A stretch of 64,000 nt of DNA from Persicaria tinctoria (Eukaryota > Streptophyta > Magnoliopsida > Caryophyllales > Polygonaceae), in NCBI GenBank assembly GCA_037127255.1, contig JBANSL010000009.1:15241975-15305974 (forward strand), read 5' to 3'. Made by a program: the position numbers and the translations under genes. Below the pieces are notes generated by a model that did no database searches, was not told where the DNA came from, and was given only the letters and a program-made list of their open reading frames with translations. This document shows, piece after piece, positions 48,906-61,220 of the stretch (position 1 is the first letter of the stretch; every line of letters begins with the position of its first letter).

Positions 48906-51833
48906 TGTAAGGGCTCGGATTTTTTAATCTTAAATTTCAGATAAAAAAAAAATCGTATTTTAAAATCCTTAAAGCGGATCTCGGCAAATTTTGAAATTTG
49001 CTTCGGACGTCAATATCCTCGTGATTATAAAACGTTAATTTTGATCGGGTTGGGATTAAATCGAGAGAGCGGATTACCAGATTATTTTCCGGGTAAATTG
49101 AAATTGGATTGGGGACCACTTGTAATCCTTATCCCCTTACTCCCTCCGATTATGGCAAAGCACGCATCCCCTCTCCTTGGTCCAATTCCTGTAGGCTGCA
49201 GCTAGTCTTACATCTCCCTCCCTTCTTTTCATTGTTTTAGAACCCCAATCCCCTCTGATTTCCTTTTTTTCCCCTTGTGCCTCTCAAAAACCCATTGCTT
49301 ACAGTCCCCTCCTTTGGCAACAAGACAAGTTGCTCTTCCTGCCTCTTTGACTCATCCGATTCAGCCTCATCTACTCCCTTCTTTTGGCTCCATAAGATCT
49401 GAAGATGTTCTCTTGATTACTCACCACAAACACAAGACCAACCCCAAGGACAAAACACACATCTCTTCCTCCATTTCTTCCCATCATTTCCGCGAGCAGT
49501 AGCTCCCGTTCTCAGCCACCTCACCTCCTGTCTTCCGGCCGCCATGACCGAGCTCAGCAGCTCCATTTTCTTCGCCCCCTCCTCCGACGAAGGCGAGGTC
49601 CCAGAGTTGCCCAGGAGAGCCCCGAGCCGCCCTCCGTTCCCTTCTCCTCGGGTCTTCTCGGATCCTTAACGGTGAGACTCTCTCCGCTTCTTTTCTCTCT
49701 CGGTTTCGATAAAGGTCTCACCTTTTGACCTTTTACCTCCGACCTAGGCTTTACAAGCTCTTTTCGAGTCTCCGGCAAGCTCAATCATACCCCGGCGGAT
49801 CTCCGGCGAGTCGAATCGAAGCCCGGCGACTTCGGATCCCCTCGGTGAGAACCCCTCTCTCTCGCTCTCTCTCTCTTCCTTTTCTGTGTGTCTGTATGTG
49901 TGTCGGGTAGTCGGGATTTGGCATTCGGAGTTGGGCACCACCGCCGGCGGCCTCCCTCCTCTTCCTCCTTCGGTTTTCCGAGCACAGGAAGCTCTGTTCT
50001 TCCTTCCTTCATTCGATCAAAAAGGGAAGAAGGAGGCTGTGGGTCCCATTCCACATCACCGGCCACATCACCTCCCTAGGCCCCATCTTTTTTTCTACTT
50101 CGGATGAATTTCTAATAGTGGGAGATAGAATGCTTTTGGGCCTAACTAATTGGGCCAGAATTGTTGTATTTTAAAAAGAAAATGCTTTGGTCTGTTTCTT
50201 CCAAATAGACCTGACTTTTTGGGGTTTTAACCAAGGAGGTCGGATTCTTGAGTCTATAGAATAAGGGCGGTATTTGGTAACTAAAATAAGGGTTATTTTA
50301 TGAAAGTGTTTAAAAGAAAAAGGTATTTAAAATATTATATAATATTATTTGGGATTTGAAGTATAAAATGTTATTTTTGGGATTTAAGGATATAATATTG
50401 TGACCATTTAAAACAAATATAATATCACGAGACTTGAAGATTTAAAAAGGGTTTTATCGGATTTAACTCGAAAAAGGGATTTGACGAATATTTTCCTAAG
50501 TCGAAATTTCTAACTAGTTGATTCGGATTTTTAAGGCGGTTTCGGGACTAACTCGGGAATTATGTGATTGGTGACTAACTAGCATGATTGATGTGAATGG
50601 TTGACTAATATCATGATTTGTGTTGACTAATAGCATGATGAAATGTTAAGATTATGTATCGTTAACTTATGCGTTGAGATATGAAGAATATGATGCACTT
50701 GAGCTATATGTTATGCAAATATATGGTTATGAACATGTGAATGTGGCGGAATGGGATGATGCGAACGGCATGGTATTGGGGAATGTGATAATGTGATGAA
50801 TGGTTGAACTTGAAGAAATGACGATTGTGATATAGTTGTTATTCTCGTTGAGTGATGTATGCTTTGAGTGCTTGAACGATTAGACATAGACTTATATATG
50901 TGTTCTGATATGTATCTAGGCGATACCTTGTGCTATGATTGATGTGTGCCAGACTTCCTATTATGCTGTTCTGCATAGTCAGGTAAGTCTCTTCGGAGCT
51001 TACTCAGATTGAATAGAGCTATTCCCTGCTTTAGGTGCATGATATACTAGGTGTTGCATTCATTATCAGCATGCCATGTAGTACCATGCTAGGTTGCATT
51101 GATCGTTGAGCATCCTATTTCTTTATGCGTATGTAAACAGAACGGCCGTTATCTGTGAAGTAACTAGAGTCATTGCTAGGGTCATAGGGTAGCCCAACCT
51201 CATCGGGTACCATGAGTCAATCGAGTCATGCACTTCCTTATATTATGAGATGCCTGCGGGCTTTATTGTGGAGCGGGTTAGGCATGCGTGCCGCCCTATT
51301 ATGAATGAATGCATTCACGAGCTGGCCAGTCTCCACCTATCGGAAGGGGTGGAGGTAGGAGAGGGATATACCACTTGGTATTCTGTGCTAAGGCCTTATT
51401 ATTATTATGTCTTGATCCTAGGAGCATGTTAGTGCGTTAATATTCCGCCATGCATCTAGAAGCATCTTTATTAGGTATAGCGTATATGTGTGCTTATGGT
51501 TGGGATGCATAGCTAAAGTGGGCATCGATCTGATCCTGCCCCATATCAATTTTTTTAGGTATTATTTATGTTCATCCTATCGGTGCTGTTTGCTTATTGC
51601 GCGAGTCATTTGTCGGCGAAGAGTGAGCGCTGGAGTATAGACTTCACCAGACTCTGATTATATTTTTGGATTTACACTTTAGACTCCGTTTTGACCCGGC
51701 TCTGCCGTGGCACACTCTTGTATTACACTTGTTTTCGCTAGTCGCAGGATTTCTGATTTCCACGCTTAGACTTACGATAGGTACAGGGGACTTCCCCGGG
51801 GATTCCAACGATCCCTTCGATTTTGGGTATGAA
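48906..51833 (+). mobile_element. E3 5' LTR, main part
   Basis: It starts TGTAAGGGCTCGG. The GC-rich section (49100-50100) has donor-like CTCGGTGAGAAC at 49842. The splice donor is at 50980-50988 and the conserved box at 51141-51220. The CACTA insertion follows GGTATGAA. The remainder of the LTR, ending CCGTTACA, is at 55978-56104. Confidence 0.9.
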
Positions 51834-52453
51834 CACTACTACATTTTCAAGCCTAATGTAACATTTCAAATGTAACATTTTTATAAATTGTTACCTTATG
51901 TGTCTATTGTAACATATTTGAATCTACATTAACAAATTGTTACATTAGCACAAATTATGTTACATTGGATGTAACATTATTTATAATAATGCAACACTTT
52001 TGTATAAGCAACATCTTTCCCTCTCTATTGTAACACTAGCTAAAAAAAATTTAAAATATTAAACACTTTTATAAATTATGGAGTTTTGAAATAATTTTTT
52101 TATATTTGAAGTATATAAAGATGATTTTTGAGAAAATCATTTTTTGTGTTTTAAATTCAAATAAATTTAGAGAGTTACAAGTTGTGAGCTAATTTGGGTT
52201 GATTTTTAATAATTTAAATTTTAAAGAATAACGAAATATTTTTATAATTTAACCTTAGCTAACCCTAACCTACCCATAACCCTTGTATACCCGCAGTCGC
52301 CACGGTGCATCTCCCCCAATCTCTTCTTCAATTTCAGATATGAAACCCTCTCCTGCTTCTTTCTCCCATCTTCATCGTTCTCCATTGTCCTTCATTTCTT
52401 CTCTCCTTTGTTGCCGCCATTGGAGGCTCTCTCGAGTTCCCCTCTGAGATCCC

Positions 52454-52686
52454 ATGGCTCCGGCTCCTCTGTTGTCATTCTCCGTCTCTCCACCGGTCCA
52501 TGTGCTCTCTCGGCCTCAACATCTCTCGCTCCCATCGCCGATACGCAAGAGCACCCTGACTAGCGATGCCGTGCTCGCTGAGGACCACCGTCGGAAGCTG
52601 TCGAGGCCGCTCCTCGCTCCCCCTTGCACATGTGCCCATCGGAGCCGAACCCAGCCAACGCCGCTGCCCCCATTGCCACCGGTGAG

Positions 52687-52747
<61 letters not shown>

Positions 52748-52849
52748 TTCCATGTCGCCCAGGTGAGGCCATTGAAGGCTGATGGCGCCATTGGGGGTCC
52801 AATGCTACCAGCCCGATTGCGCGAAACCGAACCCCTCCTTTTCAAATGA
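52454..52849 (+). other. Gene-like open frame in the CACTA element
   Basis: An ATG-initiated 131-codon frame (MAPAPLLSFSVSPPVHVLSR) is Pro/Ser-rich and runs through a (CT)n tract that would encode a poly(Leu-Ser) stretch. I recognise no domain. It may be captured exon sequence or chance. The CT repeat makes a real protein unlikely. Confidence 0.2.
52688..52744. repeat. (CT)n microsatellite
   Basis: About 28 CT units lie directly after GGTGAGC. Confidence 0.97.
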
Positions 52850-55556
52850 CATCGCGATTGGGTATAACTCTTGGGCACTCTACTTGAATTAGTTGTGATC
52901 TTACCGATGATTGATATGGGATGATTTTAGTTTTCAATTGTTAATCATGCTTGCGTTTTTGGTGTTGGATTAACTGGAATTGTGTTGTGAGTTTAGTTTT
53001 ATAAATTCCATTTGTGTAGATTGGTAATCAACCCTTTTATAATTGTTTTGTTAGCTTTTATGAGGAAAATCTAGCTACTGCTTTTGAAATGGACGGACTT
53101 GGTAGGCAATAAGGAGGGAATTGACTAATAAATATAGATAGTCGTAGGTTGACTTGGATTAGCTAAGCATACAAATGGAATTGAGATTAACACAATGTAA
53201 TACATAATTTTATGATTTGAGCTAAGATAAACTCACCTTCAAGTTTCTCTACGGTAACTTCTTGTGGTGCATCATGACCTTGCTTAATGGGTTAGTCCAG
53301 AAAACGATATTTATCCTTATATTGGCAAACTGATTTTATAGGATAAATAGATGGGTGTGGCATGTTACACACTTAATTGAGTTTAAATGGTTAAGCTTAG
53401 ATTTAATAACTATTAACTCGATTAAAGCTTCTAAGAGTCGAGTTATGTTACCACCTAATTGTATAAAATAAGAATTGAGATGTTTTTTTTTTGTTCTTAT
53501 AGACGCAGAGTCCTTAACTGTGGGCATTTTATTTGAATGTTGTATGAACAATTTTCTTGATTAGTAGAATCTCAGGAGAGTAGTTAAGATATGATCAAGT
53601 GTAGAAGGTTTATATACAAGATGTCTTGAAAACTTGTTATGCTCTTACATACAAGATGTCTTGAAACCTTGTTATGCTTCAATCTTGCTTGTGTTGACTT
53701 AAAACTTTCATTGACTGGTTTAGGTATAATTGAATTCATAAAGGATTTTCGAAATGTTGACTTGTCCTCAAATTCCTTTTTCTTAACTATCCTTCTTCCA
53801 TATTTGTTAAGTTAACTAGTGATTTGCCTTGTAGCTTCATAGCGCTCGCTATGCATTACACTATTCAGTCTCTTATTGTTTATATGACGAGTATGATGTA
53901 GGTCTTCCATCTTAATCATCATGGTTTCTATAGTTTTATTATGGTAAACATTCATTATATTTATGTATCAAGGAAAGTTTCCATCTTTGCTCCTTGTCTT
54001 GTATGATTGTTTGATTCTGCTGATAATTCTTTTTTATATTTGTTATCTGCTATAATCACTTCCTAACATATTGCTTTTGCTATGTTGTCAAAATTGATTC
54101 TAGGTAGATGACCTTGCACTTTGGTGCCTTTCACTTGGGTTCTCATGCTCCTTCTTAGTGAGGTAGGTAACGGATTTCATCCAACATACAAAGTGAGGTA
54201 GGTAACAGATTTCACATTTAGGTGTATTTTTTATTCTGAATACTTGGTTTCATTGCCTTGTTGTGAATTTTCATTGCCCTTCGTGCAGGTAACCATCCAG
54301 CCAATTATTACTTTATGGATAATAAGAGAGAATTGAACAATTTTTTTTAATTGATGAAACAGGTGCATTGAGGCTTCAAAAATCTGATGAAATTAGTCTT
54401 GACCTCACGTGTCTAGGGCTACTCATCTAACAAACATAAGAGCAAGGAAGGTATTTGTGGTGATTCTTTTCTAATTGAGTATGGTTGTATTACTTGGACT
54501 TATCTATATTGGTTCCTGCACCAAGTGTTTTTGTCAGCTTTGTGGAATACAAATTTCAAACATATTCTGCCTTTACAGAATCTCTATACACTATTTATGC
54601 TTTGTGGTTGAAGATCATTCAAATTCAATATTCAGTAGGGAACATTGCTAAATATATGTGATTCAATTAATTCTAGTCTTGATAGTTTAAGTCTTTGTTG
54701 GAATGTGATATTCATTAACACTAAATCTGAGTCCATTAAGATGTCAGGAAAGAGTAGAGTTCAATGCGATTATCAATGGCGTATCTTTATGATGCGTTCC
54801 TTCCTTTTATGATTTTTTTACTTTGTGTAGCATCTTATTTCTTTGTATTTTGTTTTGGTCGTTGAAGCTCAACTTTTTTGTTTCGCTGTATTTTTTTTTC
54901 CAGAATTAGCTGATGGTGGAGTCATTGACGTCTCTCCAACAGCAGGTAGGCATGCTAATTGCTCGTTCTATTGCTATTAATTTCTTATTGTTGCTATTTA
55001 TTCTTTGTTGGTATTGAGCAAGTGTGCATGTTAATTGCTCGTTCTATTGCTATTAATTTCTTATTGTTGTTGTTTATTCTTAGTTGGCATTGAGCAAGTG
55101 TGCATGTTAATTGCTCGTGTTCTACTCCTATTAATTTCTCATTGCTGCTGTTAATTCTTGTTGGTATTTATAAGAATTAAAATCCCATTTGACTGCAGCA
55201 ATAAGAAATTAACAGCAGTAGAACACGTTGTATATACCCTTGTGCTGGTTCAACTTCTATGCTGAATTTTTTTGGTCTACTATGCTGCTTTTAAAGTTTG
55301 TGAAGTAAACTATGCTGAATTTTTAAAGTTTGTGAAGTAAACTATTGTTGGAATGTGATATTCATTAACACTAAAAGGCTGATTTTAAAGTTTGTGAAGT
55401 AAACTAAATAATGATGTTTTGGGGATTCCTATGCTGAATTTTTTTGGCCTACTATGTCATTTATGCTTGATTTTCTACTGATTTTTTATACTTTCTATCT
55501 GTTCATGTGGACTAGTATAAAATCAGCCTTTTTTTTAATTGTTTTTGCTTGTTTAA

Positions 55557-55628
55557 AGCCTCTTAGCTCAAATTGGTAGAGCGTTGTGCTAAAGCACAAA
55601 GAAGCGGGTTCAAATCCCGCATTGGCTA
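55557..55628 (+). pseudogene. tRNA pseudogene inside the CACTA element
   Basis: A 72-base sequence has tRNA layout: AGCCTCT / TA / D arm GCTC-AAATTGGTA-GAGC / anticodon-arm region TTGTGCTAAAGCACAA / T arm GCGGG-TTCAAAT-CCCGC / ATTGGCTA. The T and D stems are perfect. The acceptor stem has about five of seven pairs. The anticodon loop is one base short, so the anticodon is unclear. It is followed by TTTAAATT-rich sequence rather than a clean T run. Most likely a decayed or transposon-captured tRNA gene. Confidence 0.6.
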
Positions 55629-56108
55629 CAAATTTAATTGAAATGTAATATTTTAAATTAAGAGTAACATTGTTATTCAAATGTAACACTATTGTTTAAA
55701 TGTAACATATTTAGTTAAATGTAACAAATTCTATTAAGGTAACATTTATTCTAAAATGTAACATTTAACTCAAAGGTAACAGTTTTGGTATAAAATGTAA
55801 CACTTAGTATCATGAAAGAAACAATGTTACATTAGCTATTAAAAACTGTTACACTTGATCAAAGGCAACGGCCGCAAATGTAATCCAAAAAAAATGTTAC
55901 CTTTGCCCTAATGTAACATATTTAGGTGATAATGTAATATTTTTAGGTGTTACATTATGTGCATATATGTAGTAGTGGAAATCCCCCTTTGAAAACATTA
56001 AAGTAAGTTTTGAAACCTTCAACCTGTACTCGGGGCGCAAGGTCCTAACGAGGGGTTTAATCCCTCGAAACGTAACTCGGGAATCATAATCCCGGGCCGT
56101 TACAAAGG

Positions 56109-56124
56109 GGTATCAGAGCTGAGG
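56109..56124 (+). other. E3 primer-binding site (tRNA-iMet type)
   Basis: GGTATCAGAGCTGAGG begins 4-5 bases after the LTR end at 56104 and is complementary to the 3' end of plant tRNA-iMet, apart from the first base of the full site. Confidence 0.88.
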
Positions 56125-58126
56125 TTTTGCAAACCGAGTATGATAGGTTGAAATGGTTTTGAAAATGGCCCAAGGTTTTCAAATGGTTTTCAAAGGTTTT
56201 GGAAGGGGCAAAATGAATTTAATATGGCTAACTCAAATGGATTAAATATGAACTTGGCTCAATAAATCCGGTAATCAAACAAAGGGAAACGACGGGGTAT
56301 TAAAGGCGCTAGATCATCCCTATTGGATGTAGTTGGGAATGGGTAGGCAAAATAATAGATTTCTTTTACAGATAGGGGTTGAAGACTCCAAGGAGCCCGA
56401 GGGTTGGAGTAGTTTGGGTTAGGAGGCCGTGAGGTATTTGCCCATTCGGTCAGCCGTCCCTCGAAGAACGGCATAGATCGTCTCTGTGACTGTATGCATT
56501 ATATCTGATTGGGCCGAGGGCGATTCTCCTCGAAGGGGATCATATTAATTTCGTTGATTGTCTCCATGCTGAGTGCTATTGTCCTTAGGATAGAGAAACT
56601 AATCAATATGCCCTAACTTGAAGGTATGAACGAGATAGCGGGAGGAAACCTTGTCCTTATGTCGTCGGAATTCCCGTCTTGTCAACATAGCCCTTCCTTG
56701 ATTCAAACCCTTTGATGATTCTGACTTTGTCATCCGTCCCACCAAAACATTTAGGCATGTTAGCAAGGGTCGAGAAGCGTCTGGTCTTCCCATTCCGAGT
56801 CCTGCTTGATATCCCACCATCTATGCGTCTATCGAGTCTCGTACCTGGGTTGGTGTCTTCCACGGGAAAATTTAGGTCGGTCAACTAGCTACTTCCGGGG
56901 GTGTGTCGGATATGGGAAATTCATGAGTGTTTTAGGGAGGGTGATCAATAAAACAATTTCGAGGTAGAAGTGATTTGTCTTATGGAGTTATCCTTCTCGA
57001 CTCTTATACCGGTCAACCGTCTCTTCTTACCACAAGAGTCTAAATGCAAATTCTACCATCTTCTCTTGGAAATAGTGTGAATGTCCTTGTGTCCTACCGA
57101 GCGAGTCGTAGTAGTGTCCAATGGGAAATGAGGTAATGAGTTGGTGATTGTCTTTGGAGGATTATGTGTGCCATACTAGTAACCCTCCTTCTAACTGCAT
57201 GACATAATGCGTTGATATATTTCCACATGACTTGTCTGATATTTTGTACGATTGCAATTGTAGATGGGTATATGTACTGCATGTATGAATTTCCATGATT
57301 GTTGCTCTCCCTTGAATTAGGTCCATGATAGTGTGGTCGACCCTCATCGAATGATTAACATATGAAATAAATTCTTAGCATGCTAAGTTAATCAAATTGA
57401 ACCTCGTTGACTGTGTACATGCTTAATGAGTGTCTCTAGTACCATGTAGGACGTGTGCCTTCTAATCATAGGCCCTCGCATGATTGTGTGCCATCTTGTC
57501 TTGTTATATGAACATGGTTGTATTTGATGTGATAGTGTTATGCCAATATGACTTAACCATATCCCTTAACATGATTATTAGAGTGCATCTTAACATGTTT
57601 ACCTGGAACCCACATTGTTTTGACCTCCTTATGTGTAAACTAAGTGAGTAATGAATCATACATGAGATATCCTATAATGCCCGCTCTGTCATACATAACT
57701 CATCCTGTATATGTCTGTTGTCGGTTTGTGCATATATGATCTTAATATATATCGAGCATGACTAGTGAACGAGATGATAAGTTTTAGCTTGTCCGCGGGC
57801 ATGTAAAGCTTATTATGTGAAAATGTTATGGATGCATAGGACGCTATTCCTTTTAATAGGTACATGATAGTGTGGAATGATATGATTGAGATATTTTGTG
57901 ATTGTCATGTACACTTGTAACCTTATAGAATACCCTAAGGGCATTGTTGTAACTCTCGGATCTGTATCTTGTCTTGAGTCTCGTCATCTCTAGTCCTGGT
58001 TTGTGTCTGAATTCTAAAGAAAGTCGTTTTGTCCTCCCTTGCACTCCCCTATCTCCGTGACTTCTAATCCCTCGCGATCCCCTTGATGGACGTCGACATA
58101 GAAGAGAAAACGAGCGATCGAATGGC
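56125..58126 (+). other. E3 internal domain, left noncoding part
   Basis: Shorter than in E1 and E2a (about 2.0 kb from PBS to the iMet-like sequence). TAGGTCCATGATAGTGTGG and a variant occur near 57316 and 57858, so fewer internal units are present. The segment near GGCGCTAGATCATCCC after the PBS is shared with E1. No gene is seen. Confidence 0.7.
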
Positions 58127-58184
58127 ACCAGAATGGCGCAGCGGAAGTATGGTGGGCACATGACCCATGGACCCTAGGATCGAT
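58127..58184 (+). other. tRNA-iMet-like sequence inside E3
   Basis: ACCAGAATGGCGCAGCGGAA continuing GTATGGTGGGCACATGACCC and then ATGGACCCTAGGATCGA aligns ungapped to plant initiator tRNA-Met from base 1 through the start of the T loop, with about 11 differences in 56 positions. The D-arm section GGCGCAGCGGAAG is identical, and the anticodon triplet CAT is kept. The 3' acceptor strand is not recognisable. Confidence 0.82.
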
Positions 58185-60733
58185 GTCACCAAAGGAAGGA
58201 CGCCTTTCGAAGATGGCGGTTGCAGACGTGATCATCCTAGATGACTCAAGGAATGACGTTCTTCATCCGAATTGTGATCTCTCCTATGCGAATTGGAATT
58301 GGTGTTGCGCGATAGGCTTGAAACTAAATAAATGGATGTGTGATGACTGATATGTTGAGCTGGTAGTGACTGATTGACTGACTAATTTGTGTCTGTGATG
58401 GTGTGCCTATATCCTTAAGTGTACTGACCTCCTAGTAAATAGATTATGGGTTATATAGGTGGTGGTGTTTTCCTCTTGAGCTTGATTCATGATATTCTTC
58501 GGTGGGACGGGTCGGAAAGTAGTAGGTAGGTTTGAGGTCCTTGCATCTGGTCGTTAGTTGTGTGGGAGGGAGTGCAGGAAGGATGTGTTAGCTTGGGTAG
58601 AGCCGAGTGAGTTGGGACTTGTCGCAGATAGTGGTATGGGAATATAGTTGAGCTTCCAGATAGGCCTTAGGTGAGGAATAGAGTTAGTATGGTAAGATTC
58701 CGAGGGAAAGGTCCTCGTTAGGGGTAGAGTGGGGCGGAGAGATTCTTGAGGGCATGTGTTGATAGACGAGTTAGTGTGCCAAGGGAGAGTGTCTAGATAG
58801 TCTAGGAGTGGATCGTGGGCGGCGTTGAGGATGATCGGCTAAGAGATGTTTGAGGATTCATAGAGTTGGGACTAGGTTGTATGTGTGGTAATTGGGAATG
58901 GTCTTGGTACAAAGGGAAGTTGAGGAATCGCTAAGGAAGAATAGTGCGAGGTTGCTTAGGGAATTATCAATCTTGGGTATTTGATTGTTCATATGAGGAT
59001 TGTACGTGTGATGAGTATTTGGGAATTGGTTGCATAGAATTGGTAGTGCTTCAAGAATTCATGAGTGAAGGATTTCTAGATGCGTTGTTCGAGGATTTTA
59101 GAATAGGAAAGGAATCGAGATTGATGTGTGGAGATTATTGTGGCTAGTGAGGTATTTGAGGATGTGAGATGAGTCTTTGAGGAAAGGTTGGTAGCTAGGC
59201 AAGGATGTCGTTGAGAATTCTAGTGAGACTATAGACTTGAGGATGAGATAGGGAGATTATGAACTTGGAATTGGGAACCAGGCAAGCGTAAGGCATTGAG
59301 AGCACTAGAGAAGGAAGGATTTTAGAAGGATGGCGAAAGGGTGATGCTTGGGAAACTCGGATGAGGACGATTTGAGGATTCTGCGGAAATGATGATCGGT
59401 AAAAGAGGGTTTGGGACGGTAAGGTGTCATGGCTAAGAAGTGGCAGCCTGAGGCAATTTGGGAATATGTTGAGAAGAGGATCTAGAGTAGGTCGGCTTGA
59501 GGAGTCGTGATTGGTTCAGGTTTCGTGAGATTCGAAATGGGACAAGTAGGTAGAATCTGTGATCGGACATTGAGGATAGACGCGGGTGATGAGCAACTCG
59601 GTTATTCGCGGTTATGAGTTAGTACTAGACGATTTTCTGCGTTAGGGTTGTCAAGAGTAGGCGGTTGAGTGGATTCTAGCAAGGTAGGATGCTTGTGTTG
59701 GTGATGCCGAGGATAATGATGGGAGTGTCAGGTATGAGCTAGTTATTATGAGTTGGGTTCTTAGAGGGGGATGGTTAGTGAGAGTGGTTAGTGGTGCGGG
59801 AAGTATAATCAAGTTAGAAAGTGATTCGAGATGTCTCTTTGGGAGCTGATGATCAGCCGGAGTCTTGAGAGCCTAGGAAGAGTCAGCGAGATTGTTAAGA
59901 AGTGTCTAGATCGACCGTGAGAGCGGCTCAGTTCAGGACTTGAGGTTTCTCTGAAATGGTCAAGATGGGACTGGTTGGGAACCCCTAGGACGAGGGTGTG
60001 CTTTATAGAGAGTCTTGGTAGTCGGTCGAGTTGTTAAGCTTGTCGGAATAAGGGAATTGTGCGATTGGGAACCCTGAGATATGGTTTTAGGTGGTCGAGT
60101 AGGATTTGAGGTCAGGATGTCGAAGTAGGCTGATTCTTAGATGGCTTAATGGCATGAGAGTTGGTTGACCTAGGTGAGGTTAATCTTGTCTTGAGAATTG
60201 TTGATGATAAGTGGCGATCGTGTTCTAATGTGGTTGGTAATTATAGACATGTTTTTCTCGAGGATGTAGGCTATGGTTATGCGATACTTGGGACCGGGTG
60301 ATGTGAAAATTCTATGTTATAGATGATGCTGAGTCTCTAATGTGTTCCATAGGCGATAATGAATTGTTAGTGCTAACCTAGTTACCCCTGAACCCGATGA
60401 AATGCTGGTGTGCGGAGGTACTTGATGCCTCTAAATGTGATGATGATGCTTGATAGTTAGTATATGATGTGATTATCCGTTTGATATGATGTGCAACCTC
60501 TGTGATGTGATGTGATGAGCCCCGCTATGTATGATACTATGCTATATCTGTTATGGTACGTAACTATCTTTGATATGAGTATGATCTGTTTATGAATGTG
60601 TGATACGATTTCTATGATGTACGATTGCTATGTGTATGATGTCTTGAATTGGAACTGCTAGGGTGATAGAACCGGATTGACGAAATTTGATTCTAACTTG
60701 GAACCTAGGAAGGAAATATGGGATTAGCCCTTA
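58185..60733 (+). other. E3 internal domain, right noncoding part
   Basis: A G-rich, GAGGAT/TTGAGG-laden stretch (58440-60240) is followed by ATGATGTGAT-rich sequence. No frame longer than about 70 codons looks real. Confidence 0.65.
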
Positions 60734-60753
60734 GAGGTGGATGATTCCACCTC
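60734..60753 (+). other. PPT-like perfect hairpin in E3
   Basis: GAGGTGGA-TGAT-TCCACCTC is a perfect 8-bp stem. Its left arm with the preceding TTA duplicates the sequence of the true PPT 512 bases downstream. This uninterrupted copy shows what the E1 site looked like before the solo LTR entered. Confidence 0.82.
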
Positions 60754-61220
60754 CTGAATTTGAAACTTGCTTAACTAACATCGGGTTAAGGGATTTTGAA
60801 TGATGTTTAAAAAAAGAACTAACTTGGATTTTTGGAATTGAACGCGATCAAGAACTTCAATGATTTTGAAACCAAATCTTTTCGAATTGAAGAACCTTTT
60901 GAAACTTTTCGAACCCGAGCTTGCATTATGACACCCCACGAAGTGGATACAAGCATTTATAGGGGCCCTTATAGATTGCTTGCTAAGACCTAGTGGAGAT
61001 GCTATAGTGCTTTTCGAGTTATGATATGACTGAGAAGTCGGGGTAAGGATGTGGTAAGGGCCCATATCACACTCTCGCTACGACCAATCGGGGATATTAT
61101 GATCATGACGACGATACTGTGAGAATCTCATAGGGGCACTTATGAGGCACTTACCGGATCAATGGAATGATCCTTGGACTCACCTACTTCCAACTTCATC
61201 CCCCACTTTGTTTTGATTTT

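Larger units (their letters stand above)
51834..55977. mobile_element. Non-autonomous CACTA (En/Spm-type) transposon
   Basis: The ends are CACTACTACAT and its exact reverse complement ATGTAGTAGTG, flanked by the 3-bp duplication GAA (51831-51833 and 55978-55980). Both subterminal regions are dense in AATGTAACATT-type motifs in both orientations, as expected for transposase-binding repeats. Length is about 4.14 kb. No transposase frame is seen. The interior holds a GC-rich gene-like piece (52290-52850), intron-like AT-rich sequence, a three-copy tandem repeat of about 125 bases around TTGCTCGTTCTATTGCTATT (54955-55140), and a tRNA-like sequence near the right end. Confidence 0.92.
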
